Shown: piece by piece, positions 1-6,452 of the stretch | Numbering within the stretch: position 1 is the stretch's first letter | How the letters are laid out: each line of letters opens with the position of its first letter | Assembly: GCA_011051745.1 (NCBI GenBank) | Contig: DRKO01000240.1 | Coordinates: forward strand, 1 to 8,300 | Length of the DNA stretch: 8,300 nt | DNA from: Chloroflexota bacterium | Lineage (GTDB): Bacteria > Chloroflexota > Anaerolineae > Aggregatilineales > UBA3940 | Reading direction: 5' to 3' | The notes under the pieces: model-generated | What the model saw: the letters and a program-made list of their open reading frames with translations, nothing else | Databases searched by the model: none | What the model was told of the DNA's origin: nothing | Position numbers and translations under genes: made by a program

Positions 1-2433
1 CTGACCGCTCAGGTGGAGCACGTCAACCAGTTGCAGGGGCTGGCCTGGCTCCCCTGGCTGTTCTGGTTCTGGAGCGAGGCGACAGCAGGACGCCCCCGGA
101 TGGTGCTCTGGCTGGCGATCGGGATGGCGATGCAATTGCTGGCCGGGCACACGCAATCCGCCTTCATCAGCGGGATCGGGCTGGGAGCCTGGGCGGTGTG
201 GCAGACGATCTTCCCCGCATCCGCCGGAGGGGCGAACTGGAAGGCGCGGGGGTGGCCCCTTCTTGCGCTGGCGCTGGCGGCCCTCTTTGCGCTGGGGCTG
301 GCCGCCGCGCAAATCCTGCCCACGCTCGAATTGACCCGCCTGAGCAACCGGAGCGGCGGCCTGACGGCGCTGGAAGCCGTTTCCTTCTCATTCAGGCCGT
401 TTCTCATCGGGCGGGGGCTGCTGCCCTCCTACACAGATGGCGAGCCGCTTTTCAGTGAGTACGTGGCCTACGGGGGGATCGTTGCGCTGGTGCTGGCGTG
501 GCCGGGCGCGTTCCTCCGATGGCGCGACCGGCGAACAACCGGGCTGGTGATGCTGGCCGGGCTGGGGCTGTTTCTGGCGCTGGGAGCCTATAACCCGTTC
601 TACTGGGCGCTGGTGCGCCTCGTCCCCGGCTTCGATCTCTTTCGCGCTCCGGCCCGCTGGCTGGCGCTATGGGGCTTTGCGCTGGCCGGGCTGGCCGGAA
701 TCGGCCTTGACACCCTCGCCTCTCGCCTCCCCCGATCCGTAACGCGGGATCGTCGTCTGGCGACGACGGCAGGGCCTGCCGCGCTCGTGATCGCGCTGGC
801 TGCCCTGAGCTTTCTGGCCCCCCTCGAAGCCGCCGACGTGCCGGGCGCAACCCGCCCGCAGGCCGTTGAGTTGATCGTCTGGGCGGTGACGCTGCTCCTC
901 ACGCTCGGCCTGATCGTCTGGCTCTGGCAGGGCGGAGAGACGGCCCGGCGTTTCGGCGCGTCGGCGCTGGCGGCGCTGGCCGTCATCGAGTTGTTTCTGG
1001 CCGGGCAGGGCCTCCCCTACAACGACCTGAGCGCCCCCGCCGCATGGCACAGCCAGCGCCCCGCGATCAGCACACTGCTGGCCGCCGGAGAGGGCGAAAC
1101 ACCGCCCGCACGCTTCCTCTCCATCTCCGATATCCTGTTCGATCCCGGCGACCTGCACGAGATCGAGGCGCTCTACGGCCCCTATCTGGATGAGGACGCG
1201 CTGTTTGATTACATCGTCGCCACCAAACAAAAGGAGATTCTGGCCCCCAACCTGCCGCTCGCCTGGCGCATTCCGGCCATGGACGGCTTCGACGGCGGTA
1301 TCCTGCCCACCCGCGAGTACATCCGCTTCACGGCCCTCTTTCTGGACGAGGAAGCCGTCTCACCGGACGGGCGGCTGCGCGAAAATCTGGATGACGTGCC
1401 CGATCTCCGGTGGCTGCAACTGGCGAATGTGCGCTGGATCATCACCGATAAGGTGTTCGACGCCTGGATAGACGGCATCTATTATGACCTTCAGTTTCCG
1501 GCTCGCCTGCAGGCCGGCTCCACCGATCCGGCCACGTCATCATCCATCGGGGCGTATCCCCTCCGCCCCTTCGAGGCGACCACCGTCGGCATCGTCGCCC
1601 ATCTGGAAGGCGCGGAGGGGCTTCCAGAGGACGCCCAGATCGGCTCGGTGGCGGTCTTCTACGAAGGCGCTGATCTCCCGCTTGTGCAGCCGCTCCTCCT
1701 CAACGGCGACTTATCCGGCGGCACGATGGAGCGCCCCACCCGTCTCCTCGTGAGATGGCCGCAGGCGATCCGCATCGAGCGGGTCGCGGTCTCGGTGCGC
1801 GATGACTTCCCCGGTACGCTGGTCGTGCGCGGCGTCAGCCTGATTGACGAACGAAGCGGAGCGTTTGTGCCGACGAGCCTCTCGCACGGGAACGTGATCC
1901 GGCTCGCCCTCTCCGGGGACGTGAAAATCTATGAGTATACGGGGACGCTGCCACGCGCCTATCTGGTCTGCGACCCGGAGATCGTCGCCGATGAGGATGA
2001 GATGTGGGAACGCCTTGCCGGGGCTCCGGACGGGGCCGTGATCGTGCAGAAGGGATCACGCCCCCCTGCCCTGTCCGATTGCTCACCGGAGGAGCCGGGG
2101 GAAGCCACGATCACGCTTTACGAGCCGGAGCGCGTTGTCGTGAGCGTGGAAGCGGAGGGTGAGGGTCTCTACCTGATCCTCTCCGACGCCTGGTATCCCG
2201 GCTGGGAGGCGACGGTTGACGGCCAGCACGCCGAGGTGTTACGTGCCAGCGGATTGTTCCGGGCGGTTCACGTCCCGGAGGGATCACATGAGGTGACGTT
2301 CACCTACCGCAGCCGTCCCTTCGAGACCGGGGCAGCGATCAGCGGGGTGTGCGTGCTGGGAGCACTGGCCGGACTGCTGATCAGATGGCCTGCCCGTCGT
2401 CGGTCTGCTGACCGGCCCACCACTCCTCGATAG
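1..2433 (+). CDS. YfhO-family (GT-C fold) membrane protein, 5' end outside window
   Basis: The reading frame is open from base 1, so the start and first membrane segments lie left of the window; 810 residues are visible. A GTG at position 13 is in frame but is not a credible start, because family-like sequence already precedes it. About eight hydrophobic segments fill residues 15-335. They include GHTQSA (49-54) and FRAPARW (215-221), which resemble conserved YfhO loop motifs. A large soluble domain, probably extracytoplasmic, follows (about 340-775). It contains YPGW (732-735) followed by a VDG turn, the usual C-terminal signature of YfhO proteins. A last membrane helix (about 778-796) and a basic tail end the protein. 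YfhO proteins are GT-C type enzymes; the Bacillus member acts in glycosylation of lipoteichoic acid from lipid-linked sugar. The substrate here is unknown. The gene converges on the minus-strand HEAT gene and overlaps it by 53 bp. Confidence 0.88.
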   Translation: MTAQVEHVNQLQGLAWLPWLFWFWSEATAGRPRMVLWLAIGMAMQLLAGHTQSAFISGIGLGAWAVWQTIFPASAGGANWKARGWPLLALALAALFALGLAAAQILPTLELTRLSNRSGGLTALEAVSFSFRPFLIGRGLLPSYTDGEPLFSEYVAYGGIVALVLAWPGAFLRWRDRRTTGLVMLAGLGLFLALGAYNPFYWALVRLVPGFDLFRAPARWLALWGFALAGLAGIGLDTLASRLPRSVTRDRRLATTAGPAALVIALAALSFLAPLEAADVPGATRPQAVELIVWAVTLLLTLGLIVWLWQGGETARRFGASALAALAVIELFLAGQGLPYNDLSAPAAWHSQRPAISTLLAAGEGETPPARFLSISDILFDPGDLHEIEALYGPYLDEDALFDYIVATKQKEILAPNLPLAWRIPAMDGFDGGILPTREYIRFTALFLDEEAVSPDGRLRENLDDVPDLRWLQLANVRWIITDKVFDAWIDGIYYDLQFPARLQAGSTDPATSSSIGAYPLRPFEATTVGIVAHLEGAEGLPEDAQIGSVAVFYEGADLPLVQPLLLNGDLSGGTMERPTRLLVRWPQAIRIERVAVSVRDDFPGTLVVRGVSLIDERSGAFVPTSLSHGNVIRLALSGDVKIYEYTGTLPRAYLVCDPEIVADEDEMWERLAGAPDGAVIVQKGSRPPALSDCSPEEPGEATITLYEPERVVVSVEAEGEGLYLILSDAWYPGWEATVDGQHAEVLRASGLFRAVHVPEGSHEVTFTYRSRPFETGAAISGVCVLGALAGLLIRWPARRRSADRPTTPR

Positions 2434-3082
2434 CGGAGAGCGCTTCCACCGTGCCGATGCGTTCCAGCGCCTCGGCGGCGATGTCGCACACTCGCTCACC
2501 CACGCCCATCAACCCGCCCTCTGCGTCGTTCAGACGCTCGATCAGCCAGGGCACGGCCCGCTCATCGCCGATCTCACCCAGCGCCCAGGCCGCCGCCCGG
2601 CGCACCGCCCCGTCGGGGTCGCGCAGCGCCCGGATCAGCCCCGGCACGGCAGCCGCTCCCAGCAGAACGCACCCGCGCCAGTCCCGCGCGGCGATGCGAT
2701 AGGCGACCTCCACGCCGGGGTCATCGGGAACCCAGCCGATCAGATCCAGCGCGCCGATGATCGCCTCGCGCTCGGCCCCGTAAGCATAGCGCAGCGCTCC
2801 CAGCAGGCCACGCGGGTCCGTATCCCCGATCTCCCACAGGCTATCAGCCGCCGCCCGGCGCACCTGCTGATCTCCGGTATAGAGCGCCTCCGCCAGAGCG
2901 AAGGCCGCGCGCGGGTCCTGAAACAGTTCCGCCAGCCACAGGGCGGCATAGATGCGAACCTCCCGCGCCGGGTGATCGAGCGCCTCGACCAGCAGGTCGG
3001 GCGTCTCCGGGTGGTTCTGCTCGACCAGCCACTCAAGCGTCTCAACGGTCAGGTCGTCAACGTCAAACGGCTCGTCGCTCAA
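2381..3082 (-). CDS. Stand-alone HEAT-repeat protein (233 aa)
   Basis: This is an all-helical HEAT-repeat protein (HEAT_2 / PBS-lyase-like type) with no signal peptide, membrane segment or catalytic motif, so it is probably a cytoplasmic binding or scaffold protein. Clear repeats lie at about residues 38-68, 69-98, 155-185 and 186-216. The best is around RRAAAWALGEIGDERAVP (161-178). The middle, 99-145, is degenerate. The C-terminus (IGTVEALSAIEEWW) resembles the C-terminus of the upstream TIR-HEAT protein (IGTEEARAALDAW), which suggests common ancestry. The start is TTG at 3082. Its TTGA overlaps the TGA stop of the upstream gene by 4 nt, and a purine-rich AGGGGGAG precedes it very closely, so translation is probably coupled. 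The last 53 bp lie antisense to the end of the YfhO gene. The binding partner is unknown; I infer it acts with the TIR-HEAT protein. Confidence 0.87.
   Translation of the reverse strand: MSDEPFDVDDLTVETLEWLVEQNHPETPDLLVEALDHPAREVRIYAALWLAELFQDPRAAFALAEALYTGDQQVRRAAADSLWEIGDTDPRGLLGALRYAYGAEREAIIGALDLIGWVPDDPGVEVAYRIAARDWRGCVLLGAAAVPGLIRALRDPDGAVRRAAAWALGEIGDERAVPWLIERLNDAEGGLMGVGERVCDIAAEALERIGTVEALSAIEEWWAGQQTDDGQAI
2568..2599. repeat. 32-bp direct repeat copy B1 (inside 233-aa HEAT gene)
   Basis: This stretch matches 3497-3528 at 30 of 32 bases in the same orientation. It encodes RAAAWALGEIG (residues 162-172) on the minus strand. It links the 233-aa HEAT gene to the TIR-HEAT gene at DNA level. 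Confidence 0.55.
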
Positions 3083-4320
3083 CGCTCCCCCTGCTCCCCC
3101 CGCCAGGCATCGAGCGCCGCCCGCGCTTCCTCCGTGCCGATCCGGCGGAGCATCTGGGCAGCCGCCCGCCCGATCCGCCAGTCCGGGTTATGCAGCGCTT
3201 CGATCAGGCCGGGCACGGCCCGCTCGCCTATCTGCTCGATTGCCTCGCTGGCGAGTCGGCGCACCTCCAGCTTCTCATCGCGCAGGGCTTCCACCAGCCC
3301 CTCAACGGCGGGGGGGCCGATCTGCCCCAGCGCACGGGCCGCATCCGTGCGCACGTCGTCATTTTCCCCCCGCAGAGCATCCAGCAGGGCCGGAATCGCC
3401 GGAGGGCCGATCCGCACCAGCGCCTCGCTGACGTGCAGACGCACCATCGGATCGGAGCTGTAGAGGGCCTGAGTCAGCCCTTCTCTGGCCGGTTCCCCGA
3501 TCTCGCCCAGCGCCCAGGCCGCCACCCGTCGGGCTTCCGCGTCATGCAGAGCCTCCAGCAGACCGGCGATCGCTGCCTCTCCCCCCACACGCACCAGCGA
3601 CCAGGCCGCATCCCAGCGCCGGTCATGATCTGAGTCGTACAGTCCCTCCAGCAGGCCGGGCACAGCCCGCACGTCCCCCAGCGACTCAAGCGCTTTGGCA
3701 GCCCGGATGCGCACATCCCGTGAGGGGTGGCTGTTCGCGGCCCTTGCCAGCACGTCACGCGCAGCCGGATGATCCATCGCAACCAGGTTCTCCAGCGCGG
3801 TTTCGCGCTCCTCCGGGTTGAGGCTGTCGAGCATCTCCTCGGCCCGCCGCACAATGGAGGGCACGTTCTCCACAGCGGGGGGAGGAGCCTCCTCGACGAC
3901 GGCGGGCGGCTCCAGCGGAGCGGTGGCGGGCGGCTCTTCCTGGCTGAGCGCCTGCCGGAGCAACCGGATCAACCCCTCCCACTGAGGAGCCGTTCTGAAG
4001 TCCAGATAGGGGAGCGCCGCCAGCCGGGGGTGCAATTCCGCGTGCCGGAACAGGATCGGGATGACCGGCTTCTCCAGCGCCAGCGCGGTTACCCACTCAT
4101 AGGTCACGCAATCCGAGGCTTTGGCCTCCGGCGACATCACAACCACCAGCGCCTGACACTCCCGGAGGGCTTCCTCGACATCCTGAGTCCAGCGAACAGG
4201 CCCGTTCATCCTCCCGGCATCCACCCAGAGGGGAAGATCGCCCTCCTCTCTGAGCTTCTCGATCAGCAGAGAGACGAATCGAACATCTATTGAGTGGAAC
4301 GAAATAAAGATGTGACTCAT
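3079..4320 (-). CDS. TIR domain-HEAT repeat fusion protein (413 aa)
   Basis: Residues 4-120 form a bacterial TIR domain (TIR_2 type). Visible motifs are IFISFHSID at the first strand, LWVDAGRMNGPVRW across the BB-loop region, VVVMSPEAKAS at a core strand, and SDCVTYE (69-75) followed by EKPVIPIL. Glu75 sits where NAD-cleaving TIRs carry their catalytic glutamate; the usual Trp four residues before it is Cys71. A Pro/Glu-rich linker (about 128-154) leads to a lead-in helix region and about seven HEAT repeats (about 199-407). No signal peptide or membrane helix is seen, so it is cytoplasmic. TIR domains either cleave NAD or act as adaptors; HEAT repeats bind partners. An NADase effector controlled through the HEAT part is inferred. 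The start is ATG 4320, because AGGAGG stands 7 nt upstream; an in-frame ATG at 4350 lies upstream of that site. The gene overlaps the downstream HEAT gene by 4 nt. Confidence 0.9.
   Translation of the reverse strand: MSHIFISFHSIDVRFVSLLIEKLREEGDLPLWVDAGRMNGPVRWTQDVEEALRECQALVVVMSPEAKASDCVTYEWVTALALEKPVIPILFRHAELHPRLAALPYLDFRTAPQWEGLIRLLRQALSQEEPPATAPLEPPAVVEEAPPPAVENVPSIVRRAEEMLDSLNPEERETALENLVAMDHPAARDVLARAANSHPSRDVRIRAAKALESLGDVRAVPGLLEGLYDSDHDRRWDAAWSLVRVGGEAAIAGLLEALHDAEARRVAAWALGEIGEPAREGLTQALYSSDPMVRLHVSEALVRIGPPAIPALLDALRGENDDVRTDAARALGQIGPPAVEGLVEALRDEKLEVRRLASEAIEQIGERAVPGLIEALHNPDWRIGRAAAQMLRRIGTEEARAALDAWRGEQGER
3497..3528. repeat. 32-bp direct repeat copy B2 (inside TIR-HEAT gene)
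   Basis: Partner of 2568-2599. It encodes RVAAWALGEIG (residues 265-275 of the TIR-HEAT protein); the two base differences include the Ala/Val change. Confidence 0.55.
3647..3675. repeat. 29-bp direct repeat copy A1 (inside TIR-HEAT gene)
   Basis: This stretch matches 4643-4671 at 28 of 29 bases in the same orientation. On the minus strand both encode DVRAVPGLLE (residues 216-225 of the TIR-HEAT protein). Identity at silent positions points to recent duplication or gene conversion between the two HEAT genes. Confidence 0.6.
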
Positions 4321-4326
4321 CAAACC

Positions 4327-4332
4327 CCCTCC
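4327..4332 (-). promoter_or_regulatory. Strong ribosome binding site of the TIR-HEAT gene
   Basis: On the minus strand an AGGAGG is followed by GGGTTTG and then ATG at 4320. The perfect core and 7-nt spacing fix the start at 4320 rather than the in-frame ATG at 4350, which lies upstream of this site. It is the best Shine-Dalgarno in the HEAT cluster, suggesting that the TIR gene is translated independently of the gene before it. Confidence 0.75.
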
Positions 4333-4347
4333 TGGAGTAAGCCTCTG

Positions 4348-4385
4348 CATCCGGCCACGATCCGCGTCGGCCCGTGATCCGGATG
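4348..4385 (-). other. Imperfect inverted repeat (RNA hairpin) between two HEAT genes
   Basis: Outer arms CATCCGG (4379-4385) and CCGGATG (4348-4354) pair perfectly. After a 2/1-nt internal bulge, CACG and CGTG pair again around a 13-nt loop. On the minus strand the structure begins one base after the TAA stop of the upstream HEAT gene (4387-4389) and ends about 15 nt before the AGGAGG of the TIR-HEAT gene. No T-run follows, so it is not a classical intrinsic terminator. It could be a partial attenuator, an RNA-processing or stability hairpin, or a protein-binding palindrome. Confidence 0.45.
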
Positions 4386-4386
4386 G

Positions 4387-4959
4387 TTACCCGCCCAGCC
4401 GCTCCAGAGCACCAGCGGCGGCCTCCCGGACCCCCTGATCTTCATCCTGCAGAAGAGCGGAAAGAGCGGAGAGAGCCCGCTTATCGCCGATCCGGCCCAG
4501 TGCCTCCGCCGCCGCCTGCCGGACAGCCCGCTCCGAATCGCGCAGCGCGTCAATCAATGCCCCCACCGCCGAGCCGTCGCCAAGCCGTCCCAGCGCCTGC
4601 GCCGTCACCCGCCGGACAACCGGATCGGGCACGGTCAGGCTTTCCAGCAGGCCGGGCACGGCCCGCACGTCGCCGATCTCCCCCAGCGCCTCTGCTGCCG
4701 CCCGGCTTACGACCGGCTCCAGATCATCGAGGGCGCGGATCAACTCCGGCACAGCCTGCGGGTCTCCGATCTTCCCCAGCGCGCGCGCCGCCGCCTCCCG
4801 CACAGATGCGGCCTCATCGTCCAGAGCCGCCAGCAGGGCCGGGACCGCGATCTTATCGCCCTCCCCGCCCAGCGCATCGGCGGCGGCTTTCCGTCTGTCA
4901 GGGTCCGGGCTGGCGCTCAGAGCATGGATCGCCTGCCGGGTCATCTCGTCGTCCGCCAT
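4387..4959 (-). CDS. Stand-alone HEAT-repeat protein (190 aa, regular 31-residue repeats)
   Basis: Almost the whole protein is a regular array of 31-residue HEAT repeats (HEAT_2 / PBS-lyase-like): residues 20-50, 51-81, 82-112, 113-143, 144-174 and a half repeat 175-190. Each follows the pattern V-R-x-A-A-A-x-A-L-G-x-I-G-D-x-x-A-V-P-x-L. There is no signal peptide, membrane helix or enzymatic motif, so it is probably a cytoplasmic protein-binding superhelix. The ATG at 4959 is 15 nt after the stop of the M20 peptidase gene, in the same reading frame, and has only a weak GAG upstream. Translation probably depends on ribosomes finishing the peptidase gene. One stretch is nearly identical in DNA to part of the TIR-HEAT gene. 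Such short arrays have been linked to phycobilin lyases, but no other phycobiliprotein gene is present here, so a generic scaffold role is more likely. Confidence 0.88.
   Translation of the reverse strand: MADDEMTRQAIHALSASPDPDRRKAAADALGGEGDKIAVPALLAALDDEAASVREAAARALGKIGDPQAVPELIRALDDLEPVVSRAAAEALGEIGDVRAVPGLLESLTVPDPVVRRVTAQALGRLGDGSAVGALIDALRDSERAVRQAAAEALGRIGDKRALSALSALLQDEDQGVREAAAGALERLGG
4643..4671. repeat. 29-bp direct repeat copy A2 (inside 190-aa HEAT gene)
   Basis: Partner of 3647-3675, with one A/G difference. It encodes residues 97-106 of the 190-aa HEAT protein. The flanking DNA diverges quickly, so the shared block is short. Confidence 0.6.
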
Positions 4960-4974
4960 CGCCGTCTCAGGCCA

Positions 4975-6342
4975 TCACTCCACCAGGTAATAGTAATAAT
5001 GGATCACCGTGTCAATCCCCCGGTAGAAATGCGCCAGCCGGAAGTGCTCGTTGGGCGAATGGACGTTATCGTCCAGCCCGAACCCCATCAGCACCGCCGG
5101 TGCGTTCAATTCCTTCTGGAAGGTGGCGACGATCGGGATCGAACCGCCTTCACGGGTGAAGACCGGAGCCACGCCCCACGCGGCCTCATAGGCCCTGGCC
5201 GCCGCCCTCATCTCCGGCGAGTCAATCGGCGTGATGGCAGGCCAGCCTCCCACATGCTTGATCACCTCAACCGTCACCGTGTCCGGCGCGAGGCTTTCCA
5301 CGTACCCGGCGAAGAGCCGCGCGATCTCATCCGGGTCCTGATCCGGAACAAGCCGCATGCTGATCTTCGCCCCCGCCTCGGCGGGGATAACCGTCTTGCT
5401 GCCCTCGCCCTGAAAACCGCCCCATATCCCGTTGACCTCACACGTAGGCCTCGCCGTGATGCGCTCCAGAAGCGTATACTCCGGCTCGCCCCAGGGCTTC
5501 TCAAGGCCGGTCTCCTCCTGCCACTGCTCCAGACTGTAGGGCACTTTGCGGAGCGCGGCGCGCTCCTCCTCCGAAAGGGGACGCACCCTGTCATAAAAGC
5601 CGGGGATGGTGACTCGTCCCTGCTCATCGTGCAGCGCCGCGATGATCTCCGCCAGCGCCTGAGCGGGGTTGTGAACCGAGCCGCCATATCCGCCGGAGTG
5701 CAGATCACGCTTCGGGCCTCTGATGCGAATCTCCATGTAGGTCAGCCCGCGCAGCGCGTAAACAATCGAGGGACAGTCGGGACCGACGATCCGCCCGTCG
5801 GAGATCAGGCTGCTGTCCGCCGCCAGCTTCTCCTTATTCGCCACCACAAACGGCCCCAGACTGGGCGAGCCGACCTCCTCCTCGCCCTCGAAGATCAACT
5901 TGACGTTGATCGGCAACCGGCCTTCCGTCGCCAGTATGGACTCAATCGCCTTGATGTGGGTGAACATCTGCCCCTTGTCGTCGCTGGCCCCGCGAGCGTA
6001 AATCTCGCCGTCGCGGATCTGCGGCTCAAAGGGAGGCGTTTCCCACAGTTCGAGCGGATCGGCGGGCTGCACGTCGTAATGTCCGTAGATAAGCACCGTC
6101 GGCGCGTCACTGCCCGCCTCCAGCCATTCCCCGTACACGACAGGGTTACCGTCCGTAGGCAGCACCTCGACGTTTTTCAGGCCCACGCGCCTCATGTCGG
6201 CGGCCAGCCACTCTGCGGCCCGCTGAATATCAGGCTTATGCTCGGAAAGCGTGCTCACGCTGGGGATACGGAGCAGGTCGAAAAGCTGATCAAGGTATCG
6301 CTCGCGGTTGGCGCGAGCGTACTCCAGAGCCGATTGTAGCAT
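4975..6342 (-). CDS. M20-family metallopeptidase (dipeptidase / CNDP-like, 455 aa)
   Basis: This is a cytosolic zinc-type M20 peptidase of normal length for the dipeptidase/carnosinase-like branch. Visible motifs are GHYDVQP with metal ligand His88 and Asp90, ARGASDDKGQ with bridging Asp121, EGEEEVGS with catalytic Glu155 and metal-binding Glu156, Asp182 in SDG, DLHSG with His215 of the lid domain, and a C-terminal NVHSPNE with His428. Residues of about 200-330 form the lid/dimerisation domain inserted between the two halves of the catalytic domain. The family cleaves dipeptides or N-acyl amino acids; the exact substrate cannot be read from sequence. The start is ATG 6342, with GAGGAG 8 nt upstream. 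It is the first gene after a 110-bp gap with a possible promoter, and it is followed 15 nt later by a HEAT gene, so it probably shares a transcript with the HEAT cluster. A functional tie to that cluster is unproven. Confidence 0.93.
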   Translation of the reverse strand: MLQSALEYARANRERYLDQLFDLLRIPSVSTLSEHKPDIQRAAEWLAADMRRVGLKNVEVLPTDGNPVVYGEWLEAGSDAPTVLIYGHYDVQPADPLELWETPPFEPQIRDGEIYARGASDDKGQMFTHIKAIESILATEGRLPINVKLIFEGEEEVGSPSLGPFVVANKEKLAADSSLISDGRIVGPDCPSIVYALRGLTYMEIRIRGPKRDLHSGGYGGSVHNPAQALAEIIAALHDEQGRVTIPGFYDRVRPLSEEERAALRKVPYSLEQWQEETGLEKPWGEPEYTLLERITARPTCEVNGIWGGFQGEGSKTVIPAEAGAKISMRLVPDQDPDEIARLFAGYVESLAPDTVTVEVIKHVGGWPAITPIDSPEMRAAARAYEAAWGVAPVFTREGGSIPIVATFQKELNAPAVLMGFGLDDNVHSPNEHFRLAHFYRGIDTVIHYYYYLVE

Positions 6343-6350
6343 ACCGTGAA

Positions 6351-6356
6351 CTCCTC
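6351..6356 (-). promoter_or_regulatory. Ribosome binding site of the M20 peptidase gene
   Basis: On the minus strand GAGGAG is followed by 8 nt and then the ATG at 6342. This supports that start and marks the gene as independently translated. Confidence 0.7.
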
Positions 6357-6396
6357 AATGAGTGGGATAAGCGGTGCAAGACAGATGCTCGCCCGT

Positions 6397-6425
6397 AGCA
6401 TAGCCCAGAGGCCCTTCTCAGGCAA
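6397..6425 (-). promoter_or_regulatory. Possible sigma-70-like promoter of the M20-HEAT operon
   Basis: In the 110-bp gap, the minus strand carries TTGCCT (6425-6420), exactly 17 nt, then TATGCT (6402-6397). Each hexamer matches the -35 or -10 consensus at 4 of 6 positions. The -10 box lies 54 nt before the peptidase ATG and after the stop of the upstream glycosyltransferase gene, the right place for an operon promoter. The match is modest and could be chance. The rest of the gap (6343-6452) shows no small ORF and no clear terminator. Confidence 0.35.
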
Positions 6426-6452
6426 GCGGCGAGACCCCCCGCGCACCCGCCA

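Noticed and set aside
667..1230. Minus-strand open frame of 187 codons inside the YfhO gene
   Set aside because: No domain, no credible ribosome site, and it lies opposite membrane segments of a well-supported gene.
2353..2365. GTGCT-CCC-AGCAC hairpin as terminator of the HEAT operon
   Set aside because: The stem is only 5 bp with no T-run and lies inside YfhO coding sequence; too weak to call.
4318..4350. Longer TIR-HEAT protein starting at the ATG at 4350
   Set aside because: The AGGAGG ribosome site lies between this ATG and the ATG at 4320, and the TIR fold begins right after the latter.
4400..4920. Regular 93-bp periodicity resembling a tandem repeat or CRISPR-like array
   Set aside because: The period is the 31-residue HEAT repeat in coding sequence; units are degenerate in DNA and have no unique spacers.
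4374..5159. Plus-strand open frame of 261 codons, Pro/Arg/Ser-rich
   Set aside because: It spans the end of the M20 gene and the HEAT gene in antisense; its composition is the shadow of Ala/Leu/Gly-rich codons.
4924..6339. Plus-strand open frame of 471 codons antisense to the M20 gene
   Set aside because: It mirrors the peptidase gene almost end to end, has a composition rich in Arg, His and Leu with no recognisable domain, and the opposite strand carries all M20 catalytic motifs. Long antisense frames are expected in GC-rich DNA.
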